Assembly (NCBI GenBank): GCA_035578175.1
Contig: JAQMRL010000003.1
Coordinates: 88,700,469-88,764,468, forward strand
Source: Catonia carolina
Lineage: Eukaryota; Arthropoda; Insecta; Hemiptera; Achilidae
Direction of reading: 5' to 3'
Length of the DNA: 64,000 nucleotides
The notes under the pieces were generated by a model that saw only the letters and a program-made list of their open reading frames with translations, was not told where the DNA came from and did not search any database. A program made the translations under genes and the position numbers. Of the stretch, positions 1 to 10,132 are shown piece after piece. The first letter of the stretch is position 1; each line of letters begins with the position of its first letter.

Positions 1-197
1 AATCTTTAAAACAAATCCCATTTTTTCACCAATTTCAATAACCTGATTACAGAAAATTATTAACTGCTAAACTTAGAATTGTATAAAAAACATTTTAAAT
101 AAAAAATCTAGGTAGTACTTTAATTTCTTACATATTTAACTGTAAGCTATTTATGCTTTTGCTTTAAAATGCATTATTAAGGCCACAATCTTGGGAC

Positions 198-471
198 AAC
201 CATTTTTATCACGAGAGCACATTCCTCCTAAAAATTTCAGCAGCTTACTCTATTTTGGAAAGCATACAAAATGTAGTCAATGAGGCGATTTAAAAAAATC
301 GTACAACCCGTTTTGAGAAAAACGGAAGAAAGTGAAAAATCGCATGAATAAACTTCTACTAGAATTGACTTCGATTTTGATGAAAATGTTCGAGTCGGGT
401 CCCTTGGTGGACCTAACTTAAGTTTCAAGTTTCAACTTTGTACGCTATTCTGTTCTTGAAATATTTTTTCC
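198..471 (-). repeat. Partial inverted copy of the HINE-like family
   Basis: Read on the minus strand, this segment follows the middle of the family seen at 1900-2876. In order it holds the 'gaacag…tctcaagaac'-like block, the short repeated 'gaaacttgaaacttaag' block, a 'cgacacgaacattttcatc'-like block, 'aaaatcgcctc' and the 'gctgaaattctt' block. Both ends of the element and the GT microsatellite are absent, so it is a fragment. It is the only copy in the window in the opposite orientation. Confidence 0.75.
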
Positions 472-1034
472 CATAGATACTTATTTTAGAAGTTAATACT
501 GTGATAAAACCTACTTGTCTATTGAAAAAATTATTCGAATATATTTGAAACTTATAATAGGTACTTACGTTAGAAGTTAGTTAAAAAGTTAGACTGTGAT
601 AAAACCTGCTTGCCTGTACGAAAATAAATGCCTTATGTTTTCACAGAAAATTGGTCTAGAAGAAGCGAAATAATTTGTGAGATAGAACCTTTGTAAGATA
701 ATGAACACCAGTCCAGTATGTCGTGGGTGACAAAAAGTTAATAAAACAAATTTTTGAGGGCACTAAACAATAATAGTAATAATAATTTTTTCCCCAAAAA
801 TATTTACATATAAATTATATGTACGGTGGTCGTTAGAAACTATTAAGGGTCTCTTTAAAAAAGTAAACAGATGTCTGGGGACAATAACAAAGAAGAACAA
901 CGATCAAACATCAGAAATAAGAGCACGGAAAAAATAAGAAAATAAGAAAATAAGAGCACGGAATGGGTTGTACAAATTGATTAATTTTATAGAAGTATGA
1001 ATCAGATTTATATGTTAGTACATCTTTTCTGGTT
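472..1034. other. Unassigned AT-rich DNA
   Basis: No coding region or element boundary is visible. A short direct duplication of the phrase 'aaaataagaaaataagagcacgga' type occurs around 920-962. A weak match around 867-962 recurs near 53010-53060 (an 'agaataagagcacgga' phrase), so part of this may be an old repeat. Confidence 0.4.
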
Positions 1035-1325
1035 TTTTTTTTGTATGGAATGGACGCTTTGACTCTTAAGAAACGAGAAATAAACAATATTCAAGCCTTG
1101 ACATTAAGGATACATCAACGTGTGCTAAGGATATCATGGACAGAGTGAAGGACTAACGAGGAAGTCTTACATCTCAAATACATACAGAGCTAGAATTGAT
1201 TGCCACGATAAAAAGATGCAAACTGAAGTATTTAGGCTATGTTTTGCGTGGAGAGAAATTCTATTGGCTGTGGTTAATACGCAAGGAAAAAAGCGACATA
1301 AAAGAGGGTCGGAAAACGAAGTTTT
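1035..1325 (+). pseudogene. LINE reverse transcriptase C-terminal fragment
   Basis: Translating the plus strand across frames gives the order typical of insect LINE C-termini after the reverse transcriptase: 'LRISWTE', then 'TNEEVLHLK', then 'LKYLGYVLRGEKF', then a basic 'KEGRKTK' tail. Several stops and frame changes interrupt it and no start or catalytic domain is present. It is a 5'-truncated, decayed insertion, as is usual for target-primed retrotransposition. It lies directly 5' of a SINE-1 copy. The clade cannot be named from this stretch. Confidence 0.6.
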
Positions 1326-1329
1326 CCGA

Positions 1330-1614
1330 GATCCTGTGGTAAAGTCGTTGTCAGGAGTTAGCTGTTTAACAGCTTTAAGGGGAAAAAGGTTCCATGGTTC
1401 AAATCCTAGTAGAGATAGTTACTTTGTACGGATTTGCTTACTAGACAGTGTTTACCAGTTCAATTAATCATATACTTTCAGGAATGGTCGGTCTGAGTTT
1501 GTAAAAGACCTAATCTACACATCATATTTATCATCGTCATCTATTGTGTCATGGGATTGCTTATTGTTCTTAAAATGAACAGATTGCAACGTACACACAT
1601 TAGGGATTAAAAAG
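1330..1614 (+). mobile_element. SINE-1 copy 1 (tRNA-derived)
   Basis: The head has a tRNA-like internal promoter. A degraded box A region lies near 1339-1365, followed by 'cagctgtttaacagctt' and the box B-like 'ggttcaaatcctag' near 1398-1411. The body then matches SINE-1 copies on the other strand at 21810, 44643 and 51320: 'tactagacagtg', 'ggaatggtcgg', 'tcatgggattg' and 'gcaacgtacacacattag'. The tail is A-rich ('aaaaagaaaa'). It is the only plus-strand SINE-1 copy here. RNA polymerase III dependence is known for tRNA-derived SINEs; activity of this copy is unlikely given its divergence. Confidence 0.75.
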
Positions 1615-1899
1615 AAAATCCGTCGGGTCACGTATAATTACTCCTCCATGGAAGCTATTCAGACAGTAGTGCCAAAAATAAGAATTGGTGATATGATCGC
1701 AAACCTCCGAACGAAGGTGCTTCAAGAAGAAGTGAGTTATGAACCTGGATCTTCTTCTTTGCGTACCACGTCCTTTCAGAATGTTGGTAACCGTCACAAC
1801 AATTTGAACTTTATTGGCAGCCAGTAAAAAAGTGCACTCGTATCTATAACGTACCAGTCGTCATGTTAGTTTCCTTCGACTTGAACAATGTCTATACAT

Positions 1900-2038
1900 T
1901 TTTACTTTCTCTTGCCTATATGAATATATAGGAAGGAAAGTATTGTTTTCATGTCGATTTTTCGAAATCGAGTTTTCACCGGATCTATACGTTTTCAGAC
2001 TCCTTGAACCCAAAAAACATGTTTTTAGCGATTGGTCT

Positions 2039-2097
<59 letters not shown>

Positions 2098-2876
2098 CAG
2101 AATATCTCAAGAACGGAACATCGTACGAACTTGAAACTTGAAACTTAAGTTACATACCACTACCGGATTCGACACGAACATTTTCATTAAAATCGGTTTA
2201 CCGGAAGTAGTAGTTTATTCGTGTAATTTTTCACTTTTTTGCAATTTTCTGAAAAACTGGTCCTACGATTTTTTTAAAAATCGCCTGGTTTACTAAACTT
2301 TTTATGCTTTACAAGATAGGGTAGGCGCCATCTTGGCTGAAATTCTTGGTAAGGGTGTTTTCACGTAAAAACTTTGTTTTTTTAAGATTACGGCTTTAAT
2401 ATGTATTTCAGCGCAAAAATGTATATAATAAAAGTTATAGAGAATTTAAAATTCTACAACTTTTATTTCAAACATTTTTTTGTATAACGCTTAGTTTAGC
2501 GGTAATTAGCAATTTTCTGTTTTTTCTCACGAAAACGTGTGAAAAATTGATTTTTTTTATTATTTCGGCTTTAGTACGCATTTTACTACAAAAGTGTATA
2601 TAATAAAATTTATAGAAAATTGAAAGTTCTACAACTTTTATTTCAACAATTTTTCTCTACAGAGCCTAGTTTAGCGGGAAAGTGTGATTTTTTGTTTTTT
2701 TAAGCCAAACTTGAGTTAGATTTTCATTTTGCGTCATTCACTCATGATTAAAATAAAGTTACATTTTTGAGGTTAGTTTTTTGTTTATTTCTAATATTTT
2801 ATTAATAATGTTAGGTTTATTGTTAATTATTTGTATTGGCAAGAGAAAGTTGAGTGAGTGTTTCACACAAGATTTT
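1900..2876 (+). mobile_element. HINE-like element copy A (DINE-1 type)
   Basis: The 5' end is T-rich, then the 13 bp motif ACTTTCTCTTGCC at 1904-1916, immediately followed by a small palindrome (cctatat…atatagg). A long GT microsatellite (about 2041-2094) sits about 140 bp in. The same 13 bp motif appears inverted (GGCAAGAGAAAGT) at 2838-2850, and a hairpin (GTGAGTGTTTCAC core) follows, ending in a T run. A subterminal inverted repeat plus terminal 3' hairpin plus internal microsatellite is the known plan of DINE-1/INE-1 elements of Drosophila, which are non-autonomous Helentron relatives. There is no coding capacity; the open frame over the GT tract is an artefact. Transposition by a Helentron helicase supplied elsewhere is inference. 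Confidence 0.7.
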
Positions 2877-3912
2877 TTACCTTGCATGACATTCTGCAAT
2901 AATCTATATATCTGACGTCTCATCGCATGTTCAAAGTATTCATATTTTCTCTTTTTTAATTAAATTGGAATGGTGGGTTTTAACGCGTAATAATTTCCTG
3001 ACACTAACCGCAAATCGAACCGGGACCTTCCACTCTGTAGACTTATACGATAAATTGGTTACTAAAATAGCAGGAGGCCACAACAAAATCTTTTTACATA
3101 CTATCCCAATCTTCTTTATAAAGGTATAATAGGATTAAATATCTAATAAAAGACAATTCTCGGTAACACAATTTGAGTTATTAATAAACGATATTGTTGT
3201 ACAAAATAAATATGTAATTAATAATAAACGGAAAAATATAAATTTACTTGTTGAGTGGTAAGTACTAGTAACCTAAAAGAAGGGTGGCATACTTTTAAAA
3301 GCCGACTTCAGCAGCACAGTTTATAATTTAAAATTTCACTTAATTACTTAGTTGACATTAGCTAATGAACAAAGTTTTTTCATTTAATATTCACAGAAGT
3401 TACTATTTATTCATTGCAGAGATTTCTTACTTCCTTTTAATCTACATTTTTTCTTTTTTTTATTATGGAACGATTAATGATAATAAGATGTTTTCTCAAG
3501 TACTTAAAAATATAAATTTCTTATAAGTATTTTAAATATTCTATTAAGAGTTTATTTTTTACTTTAAAAAACCCTTTGTTAAATTAGTCAGGTAATTTGC
3601 AATTGATTTATACTCGTTTGAATTTTTTTTCAGTTTCTTAATTCTCTATATTTTTCACTCTTTTTCTGTACGGTGTACCGTATGGAGAATAAAATGACAA
3701 AAACATAAAATTTTTGTTACTCTCCATTGATGTTGTGAATCTGATTATATTTTATGGTGTTATTCTTGACGTGCTTATCCATTTTGGATTTTAACTATCA
3801 TCAAGGATAATCTGACCTTGTTTTCTGTTATCCGAAATAATTCTGCAGAGATCTTACCAAACATGGCCCTCAAATTGCCTAGCCAGAAGTTCTTCTTCTA
3901 CCAGGGTTTCTT
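2877..3912. other. Unassigned AT-rich spacer between two HINE-like copies
   Basis: I see no gene or element boundary. It contains ordinary AT-rich sequence with a few short palindromes, for example around 3670-3685 ('acggtgtaccgta'). Confidence 0.4.
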
Positions 3913-4049
3913 TTTATACATTCTCTTGCCTATATGACTATATAGGAAGGAAAGTTATTGTTTTCATGTCGATTTTAAGAAATCGAGTTTTCACCGGATC
4001 TACACGTTTTCAGACCCCCTGAAACCAAAAACCATGTTTTTAGCGATTG

Positions 4050-4114
<65 letters not shown>

Positions 4115-4894
4115 CGCGCGTGTGTGTCTGTGTGTGAACAGAATATCTCAAGAACGAAACATCGTACGAACTTGAAACTTGAAACTTAAGTTACATACCC
4201 TTACCGGACCCGACACGAACATTTTAATCAAAATCGGTCAACCGGAAGTTGTAGTATTTTTAACTTTTTGCAATTTTCTCAAAAGCTGATCCTACAATTT
4301 TTTTAAAATCGCCTGGTTTACTCAATTTTTTATTCTCTACAAGATAGGGTAGGCACCATGTTTGCTGAAATTCTGGGTGAGGCTGTTTTCACGTAAAAAC
4401 ATAGTTTTTTAAGATTACAGCTTTAATTAGCAATTTAGTGCAAAAATTTATATAATAAAATTTGTAGAGAATTAAAAATTCAACAACTTTTATTTCAAAC
4501 ATTTTTTTGTATAACGCTTAGTTCAGCGGCAATTAGTGATTTTCTGTTTTTTTCTCACGAAAACGTGTGAAAAATCGATTTCTTTTAAAGATTTCGCCTT
4601 AGAATCCATTTTACGACAAAAGTGTATATAATAAATTTTATAGGAAATAAAAAGATTTACAACTTTTATTTAAAGCATTTCTCTCTACAGAGCCTAGTTT
4701 AGCGTGAAAGAGTGATTTTCCGTATTTTTAAGCCAAACTGAGTTACGATTTTCATTTTGCGTCTTTCATATATGATTAAAATAAGGTTATGTTAATTGAG
4801 GTTAGTTTTTTGTTTATTACTAATGTTAGGAATATTGTTAATTATTTGCATTGGCAAGAGAAAGTTGTGTGAGTGTTTCACACCAGATTTTTCC
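3913..4894 (+). mobile_element. HINE-like element copy B
   Basis: Collinear with copy A over its whole length. The 5' motif is one change away (acattctcttgcc, 3918-3930). The microsatellite (about 4054-4138) is long and compound, a GT tract with an internal CG-rich block. The inverted motif GGCAAGAGAAAGT is at 4853-4865, followed by the perfect hairpin GTGTGA-GTGTT-TCACAC and a CCAGATTTTT end. It lies only about 1 kb from copy A in the same orientation. Confidence 0.7.
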
Positions 4895-5149
4895 TTCTCT
4901 TTTCCGTTGCAGAATGTGTTGTAAAAGCTCATTTTTTGATTTCCCATGATATGCCTGAGGTATTGCGGCTTACGAGGTTTGACGATGTTGACTAATTCAA
5001 CGACTTTATTCATTCCTCGTCGGTGTTAGGCCTATTTAGGATTAAATACAATAAGGGAGGGAAACGGTGAACGTTGTGGGTGGTCTTAAGTGGACAAACT
5101 TAATCATAGATTAACCAATTATTCCAAAGTTGGTTTACCATTTTTTTAC

Positions 5150-5516
5150 TTTCATATCGGGCTTCTACAGATTTCTCTGCTTTCCCGTTTTACAGTCCTT
5201 CGTCTCCTGTCTTTCCAGTCACCCTCTTTGATATTCCTTGATGCCGTAGCTTCTTGAATTCTCTGTGTCTATGTTTTCCAAAAATACCTCCTTCTTCTCC
5301 TTCTTTTTTCTGGACGGAATAAGAAAAATCTGTTTACCGCCACCCGCCATTCTTTGAACATGCCTATTATCCCAACTATCTGATCTCTATTCTGTCTACT
5401 GTGGTATCCTAAGAACCAGTCCGCTGCCTTATGTCGTCTTTATTAATCACTTGCTTCACTCTTGAGACTCTGCATGACCTTCGGAAGTAGTCCATTTCTA
5501 ACGCCTCCAGATTTCT
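5150..5516 (-). pseudogene. LINE C-terminal fragment (RRS..SR..I type)
   Basis: Reading the minus strand from about 5516 gives 'LEALEMDYFRRSCRVSR', then 'INKDDIRQRTG', 'DTTVDRIEIR', 'HVQRMAGGG', a basic 'RKKEGEEGG' stretch and 'GISKRVTGKTGDEGL', with stops between. This order (aromatic-RRS-SR, IR.RTG, HVQRM, RRRRGR-like, GI…W.DR) is the conserved tail of a LINE type common in insects, and matches the plus-strand copy at 54845-55530. It is a dead 3' fragment without reverse transcriptase motifs. Confidence 0.7.
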
Positions 5517-5689
5517 TTTATTCACAGAAAATTAATTCTTTACGTGTACCTGTACTATGGTAATTTAGTTTTCTAGTCTTTGAACCTTCTAAAAATCATA
5601 AGATAAGAGATATATCGGTATACGAGCTTTAACAAGGATTTGATTGAAGAAAGTGGAGAATATATTAAGGAGCCTCTAACTCATTTTTG

Positions 5690-6182
5690 TCGTGTAGGGA
5701 CAACTTAAGACCACTTGAGGTGACTTAAAACGTTTCTGGGAGGTCTTTTTACAGCTTAAATTCTCAAAAATTGCTCACTGCAGGCTTTTGTTTTTTCTTC
5801 TGTCCACCCGGTGTTCTGTTTTAGCTCTTCATGGAAGCCATTGAAGTCTGCAATTAGTTGTTTGGATTTGGTACGATTCATTAAGTTTCCTCGGTTTATT
5901 CCGATTTACTCAATATCCTTTCTGACATTCTATAAGCCATTTATCCGACACCTTAGGTCTATAATTTAGTATCTTAAAATTTTGTTTTATCAACCGTTCT
6001 ATATAGGTGTCCGTAAAATTTTAGCCTTCTTTTTCTAATCATTTTCATTTATCGTTCATTTTCCTTGTACAGTTCTTCTTGACCTCGTAACGTATAGTAT
6101 CCGTCTACTACTATCTTCGGGCCTATTATCTTGTGGAGAACCTTCCTCTCAAATTTCTCTGCTTCGCTTCCCTTATTCATAT
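5690..6182 (-). pseudogene. LINE C-terminal fragment, family with 'RKKIIGP' and 'RKRRLKFYGHL'
   Basis: The minus-strand translation starting near 6182 reads 'EAEKFERKVLHKIIGPK', then 'GYYTLRGQEELYKENE', 'MIRKRRLKFYGHLYR', and after stops 'LIADFNGFHEELKQNTGW' with a basic tail. These blocks are in the order seen in a widespread insect LINE C-terminus. The distal part ('FNGFHEE…NTGW') is also present on the minus strand at 31411-31565 and 63785-64000, defining one family with three copies here. Stops and frameshifts make it non-functional. Confidence 0.65.
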
Positions 6183-8029
6183 AAATTAAATAATAATTAT
6201 AATTTAAACATTTCACCGTGTTCTACGGACAAAAATTTCTACTGATACCGGTATTACAACGATTTACCAAAGGCTAGTTTTTGTTATTTTTGTGTTTAAA
6301 TTTGTTTCTATTCGGCTTTTGATGGAGTTTTTACTCATAAATAATGTATAAGGTGTCTATTTTATTTTCTATTGTCGTCTATATCATTCAAATGTTTTTT
6401 TTTGTTTCATACTTGTAAAAATACTATTACAATCTATTTGATCGTGGCTTTTATTTCACGTAAATTTTATACAATGTAATTTTGAATAAAAATGTACACA
6501 TGATTCAAATGCTTCGTTTCGGGAATCTTTTGAAATAGGTGCTCAAGGTACATAATAAAAATGAAAAGACATCTTTAAAGATGTTTGTAGGGTCAAAAGT
6601 ATGGCGGAAAGGGAATGTTGTTGAACGGTGGTAGAAGTGTGGAGGAAGAAGGTGGGATTGAATCGAGAAAGTTGGAACTGATGGAAAGGGATGTCGTGAG
6701 GTCTCAATTTATTGTCGGACCACTTTGCTATGCAACTCCTCTAACGCTACCGATTCTCATATCAAGAAGATGAGAAAGGCGCGGCGACGGTGCTATCCTT
6801 AGGCGTAAATAAATCCTACCTTGTGACAGACGCCTGCGGTGACTAAACTAACCTAACCCCTACACGTTACCTGTTTTTGACGTTTTTGGTTTTTTTTTGT
6901 ATTTACATTTTTCTTTCATCATAATTTTTTTACTGTTTCATAATAATTTTACTAAAGTAATTTTGAAATGTTAAAATCTTGACTTGTGTCTTATAAGTGG
7001 TTTTTTACCTGATATTATTTTACAGCAACAGGTTTTTCTTAATGAAAATCTTATAAAAGCTCTGAGAAAGGTCATTCGTAAATTAATATTTTTGTTATCA
7101 AAGACATCTGTACTTCGGTCAATTGAAAGTTTCACCTTATACTTTGAACTTCAAAATCCACTTACTTTAAACAATTTGTTTAAAGAATTAAACCGTACGT
7201 TGAACCATATTAACTGTCGAATATTGAATTTTTCATTCAATTTGCAATATTAACGATCCAGTGCTGTAGGCTACACTTTTCTGATATATAATTATTATTT
7301 ACTATAATGTTTTAAGTAAAGTTTCCCCCAAACATTACCCTATCCGACGGGTTTTTTTTTTGAGGAAAAATTTGCAAAAAATTGTACGAACTTTTATGGT
7401 ATTTAATAAATAATCGTAAATTGATACTTAATTATTGCAGAATCAATGTTAACATTAATATTGTTGCAATGTTAAACATTGCGACGAATGCGCTGTTAAT
7501 CATTTGTACTTCACGTGTGTAACTTACGTATTTCGCCATCTTAAAGTTCTTAAATGTATATTAAATTTAAATTTTCCCACTTCATTAAAGATACTTTGCG
7601 AATATTGTAAAATATTTTGTTAAAAATTTGAGATATTTCTAGAAACTGCTTGAGGGTGTCTTGTGGAAATCCTCTGGTTAAGTAAGTTACCTAGTTAGAA
7701 GGCTGTTGGCTGAAAACACAAATGGAGAAAATTCGAAAAACTACTTTTCTTGTTCACAAAGCCATTTAGAATGATCTAAAACTTAACATTTTTTTGGTCA
7801 TTTCAATATTTTTTTTAATAATAATTTATTTATTCCCATAATACGAGTATTACACATTACATAAAATATATATATTACGATAATACAAAATTTCTTACAG
7901 TAAACTACTATCCTATGACGCTAGAGGTGATGTAAATTATCCCATTCAACTATGGACAAAACCATGTACTAGGATAATGTACCTAGTTCTAGTACCTAGT
8001 TGTTAATGTACCTTGTATAAGTTTTTCCG
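6183..8029. other. Unassigned AT-rich DNA with one GC-richer patch
   Basis: I recognise no element. About 6590-6870 is GC-richer than its surroundings (for example 'gcgcggcgacggtgctatcc' near 6779) and may be an old repeat, but I cannot match it to anything else in the window. The open frame at 6984-7253 (89 codons, non-ATG start) has no recognisable motif and lies in AT-rich sequence, so I treat it as chance. Confidence 0.4.
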
Positions 8030-8192
8030 AAATTGCTAATGTGTGTAAATTACAATCTGTTCAATATGAGAACAATAAGTTACCCCATGACCCAATAAGA
8101 TGAGGGCGATATGTATAAATTGTAAATGAGGTGTATTCTTGTACAGATTCAGGCCTACGATTCCTAATAGAGTATTGTTAATTGAGTTCTAA

Positions 8193-8821
8193 GGTTGGGT
8201 TTATACAGTCCGTATTACGGGGTTCCGGACACCGGGATCTAAATTACTGGGATGTTTTGTTGCGTTCAGACGGTCCCGCTACACCCGTAGGACACTCAGT
8301 TGATTGTAAGGTATGGTACGGTAGAGATCATGCTTTCAAAAATTAAGGTGATTTGTGCTCTAAAAGTTGCAAATTACTTCAGAGTCCAAAGAATAGGCAA
8401 TATTGGGTCCATTCTTTCAATAAAGAAGGCAATGCCGACGCAAGATTTAAACAGTATTACGAAAATATAAAAAAATATGATTCAAAATTCTTTGGCCCAC
8501 AAGGCAGTGTTGCTGTGAACACATTCTATAAATTTGTCTGTATCAAAAATTTCGGGTAGCTTACTCCACAGTGGAACGGACAACGCCAAGCTGACCTTAG
8601 GAAGGCTCTCTGAAGAATGAACGAGTTTTGTATTCCGTAACCGGTTTTCGCCGGGTCCGTCTATCCCGACTACCGGCAGCATGCATCCGTGTAGAATGGA
8701 GACAGTGCGTCGCCCGGTACTGACTGAACGCACTAATTTGAAACTACTAAATGTATTATCGCCATCCCGGACCCGGTCCCGGTATTCAGGACCCTGTAAC
8801 ACGGACCGTCTGTTCATAGCT
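8193..8821 (+). mobile_element. PIF/Harbinger-type element inserted in SINE-1
   Basis: The 629 bp insert is flanked by TAA on both sides (8190-8192 and 8822-8824), the three-base target duplication expected for PIF/Harbinger. Its ends are imperfect inverted repeats: the left end reads through 'acagtccgtattacgggg' and the inverted right end through 'cagacggtccgtgttacagg', each then reaching a 'ccggga'-type block. The ends are much more GC-rich than the surrounding DNA. The interior carries a plus-strand remnant of a transposase (separate entry). Superfamily assignment rests on target duplication, TIR style and that remnant together. Confidence 0.7.
8353..8559 (+). pseudogene. Harbinger transposase (HARBI1-like) N-terminal remnant
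   Basis: The frame reads 'NRQYWVHSFNKEGN', then 'ARFKQYYENIKKYDSKFFG'. This resembles the 'RRYWVHP…, F..LY..LR..P.KFF' block near the N terminus of PIF/Harbinger (HARBI1-like) nucleases. Only about 50 residues match; the block then runs into unrelated sequence, and the DDE catalytic domain is absent. The frame starts on a non-ATG codon. It is therefore an internally deleted element, mobile only if a related full nuclease and its Myb-like partner exist elsewhere. The minus-strand frame at 8482-8817 overlapping it is a shadow across the GC-rich end. Confidence 0.55.
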
Positions 8822-8905
8822 TAACCATCAAATTACACCGATAAAATTACCGTCTAGTATTCCAATACATATAAAAGTAACTAGCTCTATTAGGATTTGA
8901 AAGTG

Positions 8906-9698
8906 TAGCAGTGAATAAAAGTATGTAAAATCGTGTTTTTTCGTTCTCCAAAATAACTGAAAAAATATTTGTAATATTTTCACCATCATGATTTAATATA
9001 AAAACATAAAATAAAGGGTAAAACAAACTGATGTTTCGAAAAAACTGAAAATTAAAACTTATAAATGTTTGGAAAATATTTTTCCAGGGATAAACCAATT
9101 ATTCCAAAATATTCAGTGTACCCTAAACAAGACCGAACAAGGGAAAATCTGAGTCGGTTTATTGTATATCAGAGCACCAAAGAATGAGTGCATTAGCGAA
9201 CGAACTGTTAATGAGGCATCCCACGTAATACTGTTAGGTCTCCCATCCACCCGAAGGCGCAACGCCTTGATTGGCCGCTTGCCTACCTCCACTGTACTGT
9301 TAGCACCGCACGCTCAACCTCACACATCCGATAGTCTCTTGGTCCACCCTGCTATTCTCCCTTTTAGCTCTATCTTCCTCACACTTCGTTTTACACCCTC
9401 TAATTTTGATTCTTTCTCTTTAAACATCCTTTGTTCTCTCTACATCCGTAATCACTTAACATCTACTTTCCAGTAAATAAATTTTAAACGAAGGCAATTA
9501 CTCCTTAAAATAACAGTCGCAGTAAATATTTAAATGATAATTCAACTCTATACCTAATCTATTTATTTTTTTACAATTTATTTACCGAGTAAACGACTTA
9601 CTTTAAAAGTTTCTTGAAGAAGTGTAGAAATCTTCGTCATGACACGATTACTTCAAAATTTAAAAATATTGTGTACTCCTAGAATTACCTTCCTCCGG
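8906..9698. other. Unassigned sequence before the LINE insertion
   Basis: No recognised element. Around 9200-9420 the sequence is GC-richer and pyrimidine-rich on the plus strand ('cccatccacccgaaggcgc'), with an open frame to 9476 that has no motif I know. It may be an old repeat fragment. Confidence 0.35.
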
Positions 9699-9709
9699 TT
9701 ATTCATACT
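9699..9709. repeat. Target site duplication, LINE 3' side
   Basis: The 11 bp 'ttattcatact' here is repeated exactly at 13081-13091. It abuts the poly(T) (poly(A) on the minus strand) at 9709-9722 that ends the LINE. Confidence 0.85.
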
Positions 9710-9726
9710 TTTTTTTTTTTTTGTCA

Positions 9727-10102
9727 TCAGTCTCTCGACTGGTTTGATGCAGTTCTCCAATCTGTTCTATCTTGCGCAAGTCGTTTCATATCTACGTACA
9801 TACCTGTAACACCCTACATCTTTTGTAATTTGCTTTATATATTCTAATCTTTGCCTCCCTCTACAATTTACTCCCTCAATGTTACCCTCCATTATTGATA
9901 GCCCATTACCTGGATGTCTTAGGATATGCCCCACTAGCCTATCCCTTCTTTTGGTAAGATGCTTCCATATACTTCTTTTTTCATCCACTCGCCTAAGAAC
10001 CTCTAAATTACTTATTTTGTCCACCCACCTAATCTTTAACATTTTCCTATAACACCACATTTCAAAAGCTTCTATCCTCTTCCGTTCTACAGCCCCTATC
10101 AC
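9727..10102 (-). pseudogene. LINE C-terminal domain, frameshifted
   Basis: This is the continuation of the reverse transcriptase frame after the TGA at 10133-10135; the bases between read 'SVALYGSETWV', a conserved LINE block. Then come 'KRIEAFEMWCYRKMLKIRW', 'ISNLEVLRRVDEKRS', 'RRDRLVGHILRH', 'EGNIEGVNCRGRQRL' and 'QITKDVGC', all characteristic of this LINE type. The open frame stops at 9767. The true end ('KRLAQDRTDWRTASNQSRD') is in another frame after a frameshift near 9791-9803 and stops at 9727-9729. The function of this domain in non-LTR elements is not well defined; roles in RNA binding are proposed. Confidence 0.85.
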
Positions 10103-10132
10103 CCACGTTTCACTTCCGTATAATGCTACACT

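Larger units (their letters stand above)
8030..8905 (-). mobile_element. SINE-1 copy 2, split by a Harbinger element
   Basis: 8030-8192 matches the SINE-1 body on the minus strand ('taccccatgacccaataag', 'atgaggtgta', 'attgttaattga'). The continuation, 'accatcaaattacacc', 'gtctagtattc' and 'ataaaagtaact', resumes at 8822-8905. The two halves join in register with SINE-1 copies at 44643 and 51320 once 8193-8821 is removed. The tRNA-like head (box A and box B) is not clearly present, so the copy is 5' truncated as well as interrupted. Confidence 0.7.

Noticed and set aside
1900..2876. HINE-like copies as ordinary TIR MITEs
   Set aside because: The inverted 13 bp motif is terminal only at the 5' side. 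At the 3' side ~30 bp including a hairpin lies outside it in every copy, so a classical TIR structure does not fit.
8482..8817. 111-codon minus-strand frame
   Set aside because: It lies over the GC-rich right end of the Harbinger element, opposite the transposase remnant; no motif.
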